In this document: positions 40,612 to 50,634 of the stretch, piece by piece | How positions within the stretch are numbered: position 1 is the first letter of the stretch | How the letters are laid out: every line of letters starts with the position of its first letter | From: Polaromonas sp. | GTDB taxonomy: Bacteria > Pseudomonadota > Gammaproteobacteria > Burkholderiales > Burkholderiaceae_C | Assembly: GCA_021737975.1 (NCBI GenBank) | Contig: JAIPCZ010000002.1 | Location: 62,001 to 126,000, forward strand | Reading direction: 5' to 3' | Length of the DNA: 64,000 nucleotides | The notes under the pieces: generated by a model | Seen by the model: the letters and a program-made list of their open reading frames with translations, nothing else | What the model was told of the DNA's origin: nothing | Databases searched by the model: none | Position numbers and translations under genes: made by a program

Positions 40612-41031
40612 ATGAAGATTCTTCTCGCCGTTGACGGCAGCCTCTACACCAAGAAAATGCTGGCCTACCTGGCGGCCCATGAGATGTTTTCGCCTAAAAA
40701 TGAATACACCGCCTTCACTGCCCAGATGATGCTGCCCAGCCAGGCGCGCGCCGCGCTTGGCAAGGAACTGGTCGCCAAATACTACGAGGACGAAGGCCAG
40801 CGCGTCATGGGCCCGGTCCACAAATTCCTGGAGCGCCAGGGCGTCAAGGCCAAAGGCATCTGGAAGACCGGCAATGCTGGCGAACTGATCGCCAAGCTGG
40901 CAGACGCTGAAAAATTTGACCTGGTGGTGATGGGCTCGCACGGCCATGGTGCCCTGGTCAACCTGGTGGTGGGCTCGGTGGCCACCAAGGTGCTGGCCAG
41001 TTGCAAAGTGCCTGTCCTGATCGTCCGCTAA
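40612..41031 (+). CDS. Universal stress protein
   Basis: MKILLAVDGS...VMGSHGHGALVNLVVGSVATKVLASCKVPVLIVR. Confidence 0.9.
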   Translation: MKILLAVDGSLYTKKMLAYLAAHEMFSPKNEYTAFTAQMMLPSQARAALGKELVAKYYEDEGQRVMGPVHKFLERQGVKAKGIWKTGNAGELIAKLADAEKFDLVVMGSHGHGALVNLVVGSVATKVLASCKVPVLIVR

Positions 41032-41072
41032 AGCCGTTTTAAGCAGCGCGCAGGTCCAAATTGGCAAAAGGC

Positions 41073-42164
41073 ATGATTTTGGCGGCCGGGCAGGGCACCC
41101 GCGTGCGGCCCCTGACGCGCGATTTGCCCAAGCCCATGGTGCCCATTCTGGGCAAGCCGGTGATGGAATACCTGATCGAGCACCTGGCTCGCCACGGCAT
41201 CACGGAGATCATGGTCAACGTGGCCTGGCACCATCAGAAAATTGAAGAATATTTTGGGGACGGCCGGCGTTGGGGCGTGCAAATTGGCTACGCCTATGAG
41301 GGCGTGCGCGACCATGGCGAAATTTTGCCGCGGCCGATGGGCTCGGCCGGTGGCATGCGGCGCATCCAGGACTTCAGCGGATTTTTTGACGAGACCACGC
41401 TGGTGCTGTGTGGCGACGCGCTGATTGACCTCGACATTACCGCCGCCCTCGCGGAACACCAAGCCAAGCAGGCCATGGCCAGTGTGGTGGCGATGGACGT
41501 GCCGCTGGCCGATGTGCAAAGCTACGGCATCGTGGTGGCGGGGGCCGATGGCCGCATTGCCTCATTCCAGGAAAAACCCAAACCGGCTGAGGCCAAGTCG
41601 ACACTGGCGAGCACCGGCATCTATATTTTCGAGCCGGCCGTGCTCGGCTTCGTGCCGCCGGGCCAGGTGTATGACATCGGTTCCCAACTGTTCCCGGACC
41701 TGGTCGCGCATGACCTGCCCTTCTATGTGCAGAACCGGCCTTTCCACTGGCTGGACATTGGTCGGGTGGGGGACTATTGGTCGGTCCTGCAGCGGGTGCT
41801 GCGCGGCGAGGTGGCCGATATGACCATGCCGGGCCGAGAGGTCAGGCCGGGCATCTGGGTGGGCATCAACACCTCCATCCCGTGGCACCAGGTCAACATC
41901 GAGGGCCCTGTCTACATCGGCTCAAGTGTGCGCATCGAGCCCGGCGTGTCGATCGTGGGGCCGGCCTGGATCGGCCACGGTTGCCATTTGCGAACGGGTT
42001 GCAAATTGGTGCGAAGCATTCTGTTCGAGTACACCCGCATCGCCGCCGACATGCGCATCCACGAGATGATCGTCTCGCCCGACTACTGCGTCGACCGCCA
42101 TGGCGACACGCTCTACCATGACGATGACGCCACCCAGTTGCGCTGGGGTGACGCGCGAGCCTGA
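41073..42164 (+). CDS. NDP-sugar pyrophosphorylase-like nucleotidyltransferase with left-handed beta-helix C-terminus (TTG at 41061 possible)
   Basis: MILAAGQGTRVRPLTRDLPKPMVPILGKPVMEY; C-terminal hexapeptide-like repeats. Confidence 0.9.
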   Translation: MILAAGQGTRVRPLTRDLPKPMVPILGKPVMEYLIEHLARHGITEIMVNVAWHHQKIEEYFGDGRRWGVQIGYAYEGVRDHGEILPRPMGSAGGMRRIQDFSGFFDETTLVLCGDALIDLDITAALAEHQAKQAMASVVAMDVPLADVQSYGIVVAGADGRIASFQEKPKPAEAKSTLASTGIYIFEPAVLGFVPPGQVYDIGSQLFPDLVAHDLPFYVQNRPFHWLDIGRVGDYWSVLQRVLRGEVADMTMPGREVRPGIWVGINTSIPWHQVNIEGPVYIGSSVRIEPGVSIVGPAWIGHGCHLRTGCKLVRSILFEYTRIAADMRIHEMIVSPDYCVDRHGDTLYHDDDATQLRWGDARA

Positions 42165-42285
42165 GCTGGCCGCCGCCATCCCCTTGCCGGTATGCCAGGC
42201 ATCAAAGGGTGCCGTTTGCCTTGGACGGTAACTGCTGGGCGGTCCGTAAAATTGCGCCCGACTTTAACCCTTTTATACTCGCCCC

Positions 42286-42495
42286 ATGACTTCAAAACAC
42301 TTGCAACGTGGCGCCTTGAATGGCGGCGTGATCGCCATGCTGATCGGTGCGCTGGCGCTGGGTGCCATGCTGGTCTATTCCGCCGTTTCAGGCTACGAGT
42401 TGCCTTTCTGGCCGGCCATGGCCGTGATCGCCGTGAACTTTGTGGCCGCGGGCCGCCTGGCCTGGACCGTGATTCAGGCCAAAAAGCGCCGTTAA
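42286..42495 (+). CDS. Small hydrophobic (two-TM) hypothetical protein
   Basis: 69 aa, two hydrophobic stretches, Lys/Arg C-terminus; TATACT just upstream. Confidence 0.65.
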   Translation: MTSKHLQRGALNGGVIAMLIGALALGAMLVYSAVSGYELPFWPAMAVIAVNFVAAGRLAWTVIQAKKRR

Positions 42496-43430
42496 GCGGC
42501 TGGCTGGTGCGCCTGCTTCAGGGCGGCCTGAAACGCCTGCGTCACACGCGCGGGTTGCGGCGAGGCCCGCACGATGCTGAAAAAGCTGCAGTGGTAGTTG
42601 AACAGTTGCGGCTGCACGGCCTGCATCCGGCCCTGGCGCACAAAACTCTCGGCGTAGTGGTCGGGTAAAAACCCCAGAAAACTGCCCGACAGGATCAGCG
42701 TTGCAATCGATTCCTGGTCGTAGCCGGTGGCCGCGCGGCTCAGCTTGACCTGCTGGGTCAGTTCCATGTTGGGCGAGTGGTAGCCCAGCCCGGCAAAGGC
42801 AAAGTCGTGCAGATCCTCCCAGCTTTGCGGCTGCCGCTGTGCCTCCGGGGCCAGCAAGGGGTGGTCCGCACTGGCATACAGGACCATGGTCTCGGTGAAG
42901 AGTTCCTCATAGGTCAACACGGCCGAGCTGCGGTGGCCGGGGATGATGCCCACCTGAAACTGGCCGTCGAGCACGCCGCGCTCTATGCGGTTGAGCGGCG
43001 CGACATGCAGATGCAGGCGCACTTCCGGCGCCTGCCGCACAAAGCGCCGGATGGCTTCGCCAATGTGGGCTTCCGGGTTGCTGGCGGTCTTGTCAAAGAC
43101 GGCAATGTGCAACTCGCCGCCCATGCGCTGGTGAATCTCATCGACACGGCTGCGAAAGGCATCGACCCCGGCCAGCAGGCGCAGTGTCTCGGCGTAAATC
43201 TGTTCGCCTTCCGGGGTCAGTGAAAAACCGGCGCGGCCACGGCGGCACAGGCTCAGGCCCAGGCGTGTCTCCAGGTCCTTGACATGGCGGCTCACGGTGG
43301 AGGTGCCAATGTTCAACTCCAGCTCGGCCGCCGCCATGCCGCCGCAGTCCACCACGGTTTTGAACACGCGCAGCAGGCGGATGTCCATGTCACTGAGCTG
43401 CCCCAGGGCGGCGCGGGTTTTTACTTGCAT
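42492..43430 (-). CDS. LysR-family regulator, divergent from the omega-aminotransferase gene
   Basis: LysR HTH DIRLLRVFKTVVDCGGMAAAELELNIGTSTVSRHVKDLETRLGLSLC. Confidence 0.9.
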   Translation of the reverse strand: MQVKTRAALGQLSDMDIRLLRVFKTVVDCGGMAAAELELNIGTSTVSRHVKDLETRLGLSLCRRGRAGFSLTPEGEQIYAETLRLLAGVDAFRSRVDEIHQRMGGELHIAVFDKTASNPEAHIGEAIRRFVRQAPEVRLHLHVAPLNRIERGVLDGQFQVGIIPGHRSSAVLTYEELFTETMVLYASADHPLLAPEAQRQPQSWEDLHDFAFAGLGYHSPNMELTQQVKLSRAATGYDQESIATLILSGSFLGFLPDHYAESFVRQGRMQAVQPQLFNYHCSFFSIVRASPQPARVTQAFQAALKQAHQPAA

Positions 43431-43517
43431 GGATTGGCAACCAAGTTGTGATGGTTAAACATTTATAAGAGTAACAGAGTCACGCAGAATCGGCGAATTG
43501 CTTTAATTGGAGACACC

Positions 43518-44879
43518 ATGAACATGACCGATGCTCAAGTTTTGAACCGCCCGCGCACCGATGCCGCCTGGCTGGATGCCCACTGGATGCCCTACACCGG
43601 CAACCGGGACTTCAAGGCCCACCCGCGCATGATGGCGGCGGCCAGCGGTTGTTATTACACCGACATCGACGGTCGCCAGATTTTTGACGGGCTGTCCGGC
43701 TTGTGGACCTGCGGCCTGGGCCATGGCCGCCCGGAAATTGTCGAGGCCGCCAGCCGCCAGCTGGCCACGCTGGACTATTCGCCGGCTTTTCAGTTCGGCC
43801 ACCCGCTGTCGTTTGCCCTGGCCAACAAGCTCAAGGAACTCACGCCCGCCGGTCTCGACTACGTGTTTTTCACCGGCTCGGGCTCGGAGTCGGCCGACAC
43901 CTCGCTCAAGATGGCGCGGGCCTACTGGCGTGCCAAAGGGCAGGCCAGCAAGAGCCTGCTGATCGGCCGCGAAAAGGGTTACCACGGGGTCAACTTCGGC
44001 GGTATCTCGGTGGGTGGCATTGGCGCCAACCGCAAGGCCTTCGGCCAGGGCATCGCGGCCGACCATCTGCCGCACACCCAACCGCCGGCCGGCGTGTTCC
44101 ACCGTGGCATGCCGCCGGCTGACGGCCCGCATGGTGTGGTGCTGGCCGAGGACCTGCTCAAGCTCATCACCCTGCACGATGCGTCCAACATTGCCGCCGT
44201 CATCATCGAGCCGATGTCGGGTTCGGCTGGTGTGGTGGTGCCGCCCGTGGGTTACCTGCAGCGCATACGCGAGATTTGCACGGCCAATAACATCCTGCTG
44301 ATTTTTGATGAAGTGATCACCGGCTTCGGCCGCATGGGCGCATACACCGGCGCCGAGGCCTTTGGTGTCACACCCGACATCATGAACGTGGCCAAACAAA
44401 TCACCAATGGCGCGCAGCCTCTGGGCGCGGTGCTGGCCAGCAAGGACATTTACGACACCTTCATGGCGCAGGGCGGCCCTGACTACATGCTCGAATTTGC
44501 CCACGGTTACACCTACTCGGCGCACCCGGTGCCCTGCGCGGTGGGCCTGGCGGTGCTCGACATTCTGGAGCGTGAAAACATGGTGGAGCGCGTCCAGACG
44601 CTGAGCCCGCACTTCGAGAACGCGGTGCACAGCCTGCAGGGGGCCAAACATGTGACCGGCATCCGCAACTACGGGCTGGCGGCCGGCTTTACCATCGACG
44701 CGCTGCCCGGCGAACCCGCCAAACGCCCGTACCAGATTGCCACGGCCATGCTGGCCAAGGGTTTTTATGTGCGTTACGGTGGCGATACCATCCAGCTGGC
44801 GCCGCCCTTCATTTCCACGCCCGCGCAAATTGACAGCCTGGTCAACGCCCTGGGTGAAACCATCAATCAAACGGCCTGA
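43518..44879 (+). CDS. Omega-amino acid (beta-alanine)--pyruvate aminotransferase
   Basis: Class III aminotransferase; LIFDEVITGFGRMGAYTGAEAFGVTPDIMNVAKQITNGAQPLGAV. Confidence 0.9.
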   Translation: MNMTDAQVLNRPRTDAAWLDAHWMPYTGNRDFKAHPRMMAAASGCYYTDIDGRQIFDGLSGLWTCGLGHGRPEIVEAASRQLATLDYSPAFQFGHPLSFALANKLKELTPAGLDYVFFTGSGSESADTSLKMARAYWRAKGQASKSLLIGREKGYHGVNFGGISVGGIGANRKAFGQGIAADHLPHTQPPAGVFHRGMPPADGPHGVVLAEDLLKLITLHDASNIAAVIIEPMSGSAGVVVPPVGYLQRIREICTANNILLIFDEVITGFGRMGAYTGAEAFGVTPDIMNVAKQITNGAQPLGAVLASKDIYDTFMAQGGPDYMLEFAHGYTYSAHPVPCAVGLAVLDILERENMVERVQTLSPHFENAVHSLQGAKHVTGIRNYGLAAGFTIDALPGEPAKRPYQIATAMLAKGFYVRYGGDTIQLAPPFISTPAQIDSLVNALGETINQTA

Positions 44880-44881
44880 TC

Positions 44882-46405
44882 ATGCAAACCCTACCCAAAA
44901 TCCAGGACCTTCCCCACATCAAACACCTGATCGACGGCCAGCTGGTGGCTGGCGGCACGCGCCAGGCCGATGTTTTCAACCCCGCCACCGGCCAGGCTGA
45001 AAAGCGCGTCCTGCTGGCCGACAAACTCACCGTTGAGCAGGCCATTGCCAGCGCGCATGCGGCCTACCCGGGCTGGCGCAACACACCCGCGCTCAAGCGC
45101 GCCCGCGTCATGAGCAAGCTCAAGGAACTGCTCGAAGCCAACGCCGACGCGATCTGCGCGCTGGTCACCGCCGAGCATGGCAAGGTCCTGGGCGACTCCA
45201 TGGGCGAGCTGCAGCGTGGTATTGAAAACGTTGAATACGCCAGTTATGCGCCCGAGTTGCTCAAAGGCGAGCACAGCAGGAATGTCGGCCCGGGCATCGA
45301 TTCCTGGAGCGAGTTCCAGGCGCTGGGGGTATGCGCCGGCATCACCCCGTTCAATTTTCCCGTGATGGTGCCGCTGTGGATGTGGCCGATGGCCGTGGCC
45401 TGCGGCAACACCTTCATTTTGAAGCCGTCCGAGCGCGACCCGTCGAGCACCCTGCTGGTGGCCGAACTGGCGCTGCAAGCCGGCCTGCCCCCGGGTGTGC
45501 TCAACGTGGTGCATGGCGACAAGGAGGCGGTCGACACGCTGTTGACCGACCCGCGCGTCAAGGCCGTGAGCTTCGTTGGCTCGACCCCGATTGCCGAATA
45601 CATTTACACCACCGGCTGTGCCCACGGCAAACGTGTGCAGGCGCTCGGTGGCGCCAAAAACCACGCTGTGGTGATGCCCGATGCCGACATTGCCAATGCC
45701 GTCAATGCCCTCATGGGCGCGGCCTATGGCTCCTGCGGCGAGCGTTGTATGGCGATCCCGCTGGTCGTGGCGGTGGGTGATGCCACAGCCGATGCCGTGG
45801 TGGCCGGGCTGCAGGCCGAGATCGCCAAGATGAAGGTCGGTCCCGGCACCGATGCCGCTTGTGACATGGGCCCGCTGGTCACCCGGGCGCACTTCGACAA
45901 GGTCAGGGGCTATGTTGATCAGGGCGTGAAAGAGGGCGCCACGCTGGTGGTGGACGGCCGCGGTGTCAACGTGCCAGGTCATGAAAATGGCTACTTCCTG
46001 GGTGCCTGCCTGTTTGACAATGTCAAGCCCGGCATGGTGACCTACCAGGAAGAAATCTTCGGCCCGGTGCTGGGTGTGGTGCGGGTCCAGACGTTGCAGG
46101 AGGCCATGGACATGATCGATGCCCACGAGTACGGCAACGGCACCTGCATCTTTACCCGCGACGGTGAGGCCGCCCGCTTTTTCAGTGACCACATCCAGGT
46201 CGGCATGGTTGGCATCAACGTGCCGCTGCCGGTGCCGGTGGCCTACCACTCGTTTGGCGGTTGGAAGCGCAGCCTGTTCGGCGACCTGCACGCCTACGGC
46301 CCGGATGCCGTGCGCTTCTATACCAAGCGCAAGACCATCACCCAGCGCTGGCCCTCAGCGGGTGTGCGCGAGGGTGCGGTGTTCAGTTTCCCGAGCAGCC
46401 GCTGA
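44882..46405 (+). CDS. mmsA: CoA-acylating methylmalonate-semialdehyde dehydrogenase
   Basis: ALDH with AAYGSCGERCMAIP catalytic region; GITPFNFPVMVPLWMWPMAVACGN. Confidence 0.93.
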   Translation: MQTLPKIQDLPHIKHLIDGQLVAGGTRQADVFNPATGQAEKRVLLADKLTVEQAIASAHAAYPGWRNTPALKRARVMSKLKELLEANADAICALVTAEHGKVLGDSMGELQRGIENVEYASYAPELLKGEHSRNVGPGIDSWSEFQALGVCAGITPFNFPVMVPLWMWPMAVACGNTFILKPSERDPSSTLLVAELALQAGLPPGVLNVVHGDKEAVDTLLTDPRVKAVSFVGSTPIAEYIYTTGCAHGKRVQALGGAKNHAVVMPDADIANAVNALMGAAYGSCGERCMAIPLVVAVGDATADAVVAGLQAEIAKMKVGPGTDAACDMGPLVTRAHFDKVRGYVDQGVKEGATLVVDGRGVNVPGHENGYFLGACLFDNVKPGMVTYQEEIFGPVLGVVRVQTLQEAMDMIDAHEYGNGTCIFTRDGEAARFFSDHIQVGMVGINVPLPVPVAYHSFGGWKRSLFGDLHAYGPDAVRFYTKRKTITQRWPSAGVREGAVFSFPSSR

Positions 46406-46416
46406 CAGGCAGCTGA

Positions 46417-46863
46417 TCAGCGCATGTCCGAGGTCGGCAGGCGCCACATCCAGAGCGCCACCAGCGCGCAGCAGGCGCCGGGTACCCAGCCGATGTTCGC
46501 CGGCATGAACCACCAGGCGATTCCCGAGCTCAGCGTCATGGTGGCCCAGGCGACCTGTTTGGCGCGCATGGGCACGGCGCGCTGGCTGCGCCAGTCCCGC
46601 ACCATCGGGCCAAAGCGCGGGTGTCTGAGCAGCCACTGCTCATAGCGGGCGCTGCCCAGCGAAAAGCAATAGGCGGCCAGCAGCACAAAAGGGGTGGTGG
46701 GCAACAGCGGCAGGGCAATGCCGATGAAACCCAGAAGCAGGCACAGCGCGCCGCAGATCAGCCAGACCCAGCGCACCCAGCGCGGGCGCGACGCTTGGGT
46801 AGGCACAGCAGGTGGCAGGGGGGACGACAAAATTTGAGGCGGCGTTGACAAATAGGTGGCCAT
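46417..46863 (-). CDS. DUF454/YbaN-family membrane protein
   Basis: LGFIGIALPLLPTTPFVLLAAYCFSLGSARYEQWLLRHPRFGP. Confidence 0.85.
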   Translation of the reverse strand: MATYLSTPPQILSSPLPPAVPTQASRPRWVRWVWLICGALCLLLGFIGIALPLLPTTPFVLLAAYCFSLGSARYEQWLLRHPRFGPMVRDWRSQRAVPMRAKQVAWATMTLSSGIAWWFMPANIGWVPGACCALVALWMWRLPTSDMR

Positions 46864-46913
46864 TGTCAGGCGGTTTAACGCACACTTCGGGTTTTCATTT
46901 CAAGGAAACTGCC

Positions 46914-48029
46914 ATGTTGATCGGATTGCCCAAGGAAATCAAGAACCATGAATACCGCGTCGGCCTGACACCTGCGAGCGTGCGCGAGCTCACCCAGCAC
47001 GGCCACCAGGTGCTGGTGCAGAACGGTGCTGGTGACGGCATTGGCATGAGTGATGAAAAGTATGTGGCCGCAGGTGCCACGCTGGTGGCTGATGCGGCGC
47101 AGGTCTTCGCCAAGGCTGAGATGATTGTCAAGGTGAAAGAGCCGCAAGCCCAGGAATGCGCCATGTTGCGCCCCGGCCAGATCTTGTACACCTACCTGCA
47201 CCTCGCGCCTGACCCGGAACAGACGGCCGCGCTGGTTAAGTCCGGTGCCGTGTGTATCGCCTATGAAACCATCACCGGCCCCGGCGGCGGCCTGCCCTTG
47301 CTGGCTCCGATGAGCGAGGTGGCTGGCCGCATGGCGGTGCAGGCCGGTGCCGCGCACCTTGAAAAGTCCAAGGGTGGCATGGGGGTACTGCTCGGTGGTG
47401 TGCCCGGTGTGCCGGCGGCGCATGTGGTGATTCTTGGCGCCGGTGTGGTTGGCACACACGCCATGCAAATGGCTGTGGGCATGGGTGCCAAGGTGACGGT
47501 GCTGGACAAAAATGTCGACCGTTTGCGCCAGCTGGACCTGATTTTTGGCAACCGCATTCACACCGTCTATTCCACGGCCCAGAGCGTCGAAGACGCGGTG
47601 CTGGACGCGGAACTGGTGGTCGGTGGTGTGCTGATTCCCGGCGCGGCCGCGCCCAAGCTGGTCACGCGCGACATGATCTCGCGCATGAAAAAAGGCGCCG
47701 TGGTGGTCGACGTGGCAATTGACCAGGGCGGCTGCTTCGAGACCTCGCATGCCACGACCCATGCCGACCCGACCTTCGTGGTCGACGGCGTGGTGCATTA
47801 TTGCGTGGCCAACATGCCCGGCGCGGTGGCGCGCACCAGCACCTTTGCCCTCAACAACGCCACCATTGGCCACGCCGTGGCGCTGGCGGACAAGGGCTGG
47901 CGGCAGGCGCTCCGGGACAACCCGCACCTGAAAAACGGCCTCAATGTGGCCCACGGGCAGGTCACCTACGAGGCGGTGGCCGCCACGCTGGGCTACGCCT
48001 ACGTGCCTGCGGATTCCCTGCTGGCTTGA
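46914..48029 (+). CDS. ald: Alanine dehydrogenase
   Basis: MLIGLPKEIKNHEYRVGLTPASVREL; ILGAGVVGTHAMQMAVGMGA. Confidence 0.95.
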   Translation: MLIGLPKEIKNHEYRVGLTPASVRELTQHGHQVLVQNGAGDGIGMSDEKYVAAGATLVADAAQVFAKAEMIVKVKEPQAQECAMLRPGQILYTYLHLAPDPEQTAALVKSGAVCIAYETITGPGGGLPLLAPMSEVAGRMAVQAGAAHLEKSKGGMGVLLGGVPGVPAAHVVILGAGVVGTHAMQMAVGMGAKVTVLDKNVDRLRQLDLIFGNRIHTVYSTAQSVEDAVLDAELVVGGVLIPGAAAPKLVTRDMISRMKKGAVVVDVAIDQGGCFETSHATTHADPTFVVDGVVHYCVANMPGAVARTSTFALNNATIGHAVALADKGWRQALRDNPHLKNGLNVAHGQVTYEAVAATLGYAYVPADSLLA

Positions 48030-48047
48030 GTTAGCCTGAGTCAGCCT

Positions 48048-48082
48048 GTGGCGCGCGCCCGGCAGGGGATAATGCGCGCCAC
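48048..48082 (+). promoter_or_regulatory. Inverted repeat directly abutting the uup start codon
   Basis: GTGGCGCGC (48048-48056) / GCGCGCCAC (48074-48082), ATG at 48083; loop contains GATAAT. Confidence 0.5.
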
Positions 48083-50068
48083 ATGGCACTTATCACACTC
48101 CTTGACGGACAACTGGCTTTCGGACACGTCCCGCTGCTGGATCACACCACTTTTTCCCTGGAAACGCAGGAGCGCGTCGGCCTGATCGGCCGTAATGGCG
48201 CGGGCAAATCCTCGCTGCTCAAAATTCTGGGCGGGCTGGAAAAGCCCGACGATGGCACCCTGCAAGTGCAGGGCAACACCCGCATATCCTATGTGGCGCA
48301 GGAGCCGCAGCTCGATTCCGACGCCACCGTGTTCGAGGCCGTCAGCGCCGGCTTGGCCCGGGTGCGGGAACTGATCGACGAGTATTCCCAGGGCCACGGC
48401 GACCTTGACGCGATGCAAAGCGAAATCGAATCTCTGGACGGCTGGAACTGGGAGCAGCGCGTGGGCGAGACCCTGCACCGCCTGCACCTGGACGCCGATG
48501 CGCGCATCAGCACGCTCTCTGGCGGCAACAAGAAGCGCGTGGCGCTGGCCCAGGCGCTGGTGGCGGCGCCCGACGTGCTGCTGCTCGACGAGCCCACCAA
48601 TCACCTGGATCTGGACAGCATCGAGTGGCTGGAGGGCCTGCTGTGCGACTTCAAGGGCAGCATCGTCACGGTGACGCACGACCGCTCGTTTCTGGACAAT
48701 GTGGCGACCCGCATCGTCGAGCTCGACCGCGGCAAGCTGCTGAGCTACCCCGGAAACTTTGCCGCTTATCTGCTCCAAAAAGAAGAGCAGATGGCGCAGG
48801 AGGCGGTGATCAACGCGCGCGCCGACAAGCTGCTGGCGCAAGAAGAAGTGTGGATCCGCCGTGGCGTCGAGGCCCGGCGCACCAAGGCGCAGGGGCGTAT
48901 CAACCAGCTCGCCGTGCTGCGCGCCAACCGCGAAGCGAGGCGCGAGGCGCTGGGCAGCGTCAAGCTCGACGTGGCCAGCGGTGCCGTCAGCGGCAAGCTG
49001 GTGGCGGAGCTCACGCATGTTTCCAAAAGCTTCGGTGATCACAAAATCGTCGATGACTTTTCCACGGTCATCCTGCGCGGCGACAAGGTTGGCCTGCTCG
49101 GCCCCAATGGCGCCGGCAAAACCACCCTGCTCAAATTGATTCTGGGTGAACTCAAGCCCGACCCGGCCCCGGCCAACGCGCCCAAGCCCGGCCCGGGCGA
49201 GAGCGCCTGGGGCACGGTGCGCCAGGGCGCCAACATCACCGTGGCCTACTTTGACCAGATGCGCAACGCGCTCGACCTGGACGCCACACTCGAGGACTTC
49301 ATCAGCCCCGGCAGTGAATGGATCGAGATTGGCAACCGGCGCCAGCACGTCAAGAGCTACCTCGGCGACTTTTTGTTCTCGCCGGCGCGTGCCGGCTCAC
49401 CCGTGCGCTCGCTCAGCGGTGGCGAGCGCAACCGCTTGCTGCTGGCGCGCCTGTTTGCCCGGCCCGCCAATGTGCTGGTGCTCGACGAGCCCACCAACGA
49501 CCTCGACATCGACACGCTCGAACTGCTCGAAGAACTGCTGCAGAACTTTGAAGGCACGGTGTTCCTGGTCAGCCACGACCGCACCTTTCTCGACAACGTG
49601 ATCACCAGCACCATTGCCTACGAGGGCGACGCCAAGTGGCGCGAGTACGAGGGCGGCGTGACCGACTGGCTGACCCAGACCAAACGCGCCAACGAGATCG
49701 CCAAAAGCAAGGGCCAGAAAGGCGCGCAGCCGTTTCACTACGAGCGCGAGTCGGCGGCCAAGGGCCAGGCCTCGGCGTCAGGCGGTGTCGCCGCGCCCGC
49801 CGCCGCCCCGGCTGCGCCCGTTGCCAGTGCCGCTGCCACCAAAACCCGCAAGCTCAGTTTCAAGGAGCAGCGCGAGCTTGATGGCTTGCCGGAGCTGATC
49901 GCGGCGCTGGAGGCCGAGCAGAAGGAAATCGCTGAGTTGCTAGCCGATGGCAGCCTGTACGCCATTGACAACACCCGCGCCCTGAAGCTGGCCACGCGCA
50001 GCGCACAGATTGACGAGGCGCTGATGACGGCGCTGGAGCGCTGGGAAATACTGGGTTCGCCGGCCTGA
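48083..50068 (+). CDS. uup: ABC-F family ATPase (Uup-like)
   Basis: Two ABC domains (GRNGAGKSS, GPNGAGKTT), LSGGNKKRVALAQAL, no TM region. Confidence 0.9.
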   Translation: MALITLLDGQLAFGHVPLLDHTTFSLETQERVGLIGRNGAGKSSLLKILGGLEKPDDGTLQVQGNTRISYVAQEPQLDSDATVFEAVSAGLARVRELIDEYSQGHGDLDAMQSEIESLDGWNWEQRVGETLHRLHLDADARISTLSGGNKKRVALAQALVAAPDVLLLDEPTNHLDLDSIEWLEGLLCDFKGSIVTVTHDRSFLDNVATRIVELDRGKLLSYPGNFAAYLLQKEEQMAQEAVINARADKLLAQEEVWIRRGVEARRTKAQGRINQLAVLRANREARREALGSVKLDVASGAVSGKLVAELTHVSKSFGDHKIVDDFSTVILRGDKVGLLGPNGAGKTTLLKLILGELKPDPAPANAPKPGPGESAWGTVRQGANITVAYFDQMRNALDLDATLEDFISPGSEWIEIGNRRQHVKSYLGDFLFSPARAGSPVRSLSGGERNRLLLARLFARPANVLVLDEPTNDLDIDTLELLEELLQNFEGTVFLVSHDRTFLDNVITSTIAYEGDAKWREYEGGVTDWLTQTKRANEIAKSKGQKGAQPFHYERESAAKGQASASGGVAAPAAAPAAPVASAAATKTRKLSFKEQRELDGLPELIAALEAEQKEIAELLADGSLYAIDNTRALKLATRSAQIDEALMTALERWEILGSPA

Positions 50069-50078
50069 GATGGCCGGC

Positions 50079-50567
50079 TTATAACTGTGCCAGCGGAATC
50101 CGGCCGGCGGCTTCATCAGCCTTGAGCAGGGTGATCAGCTCGCTCAAATCCTGATCCAGGCGTTCCAGGGTTTGCGGGTTCAGCAGTTCGAGCGCGGCGG
50201 GTAAAACCCCCTCAAGCGGGCCAGGCACCCTGGCCAGCAGCGCCAGCGCCGCAGGCGTGACGTACAGATGCACGTGCCGTTTGTCCAGGGCGTCCTTGTC
50301 CATGCGAATCAATTCCTTGTGCTGCAGGGCCCGCACCAGATTGCTCGCGGTGGACTGGTGCACGTCCATGCACCGGGCCAGCTCACCCATGCCGACGCCA
50401 GGTTTGTCGCGGATCACGCTCAGGGCCCAGACTTGCGCCCCGCCCAGGCCCACCTGCTTTTCAATCTGCTTGAAGTGGCTGCGCACCGCGTTGAACACCA
50501 CGCGAAAGCGACGCAGCACCTGGTTGGATTGGGGAGATTGATTGGGTGGTGCGTTCTTGCGCGTCAT
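50079..50567 (-). CDS. MarR-family transcriptional regulator
   Basis: Winged-helix MGELARCMDVHQSTASNLVRALQHKELIRMDKDALDKRHVHLYVT. Confidence 0.9.
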   Translation of the reverse strand: MTRKNAPPNQSPQSNQVLRRFRVVFNAVRSHFKQIEKQVGLGGAQVWALSVIRDKPGVGMGELARCMDVHQSTASNLVRALQHKELIRMDKDALDKRHVHLYVTPAALALLARVPGPLEGVLPAALELLNPQTLERLDQDLSELITLLKADEAAGRIPLAQL

Positions 50568-50634
50568 AAAAACTCTCGAAGCTAAACCTTGACCCGGGAA
50601 TCATAGGGCCGAATGCATCAGAGCGGCGCAAGTT

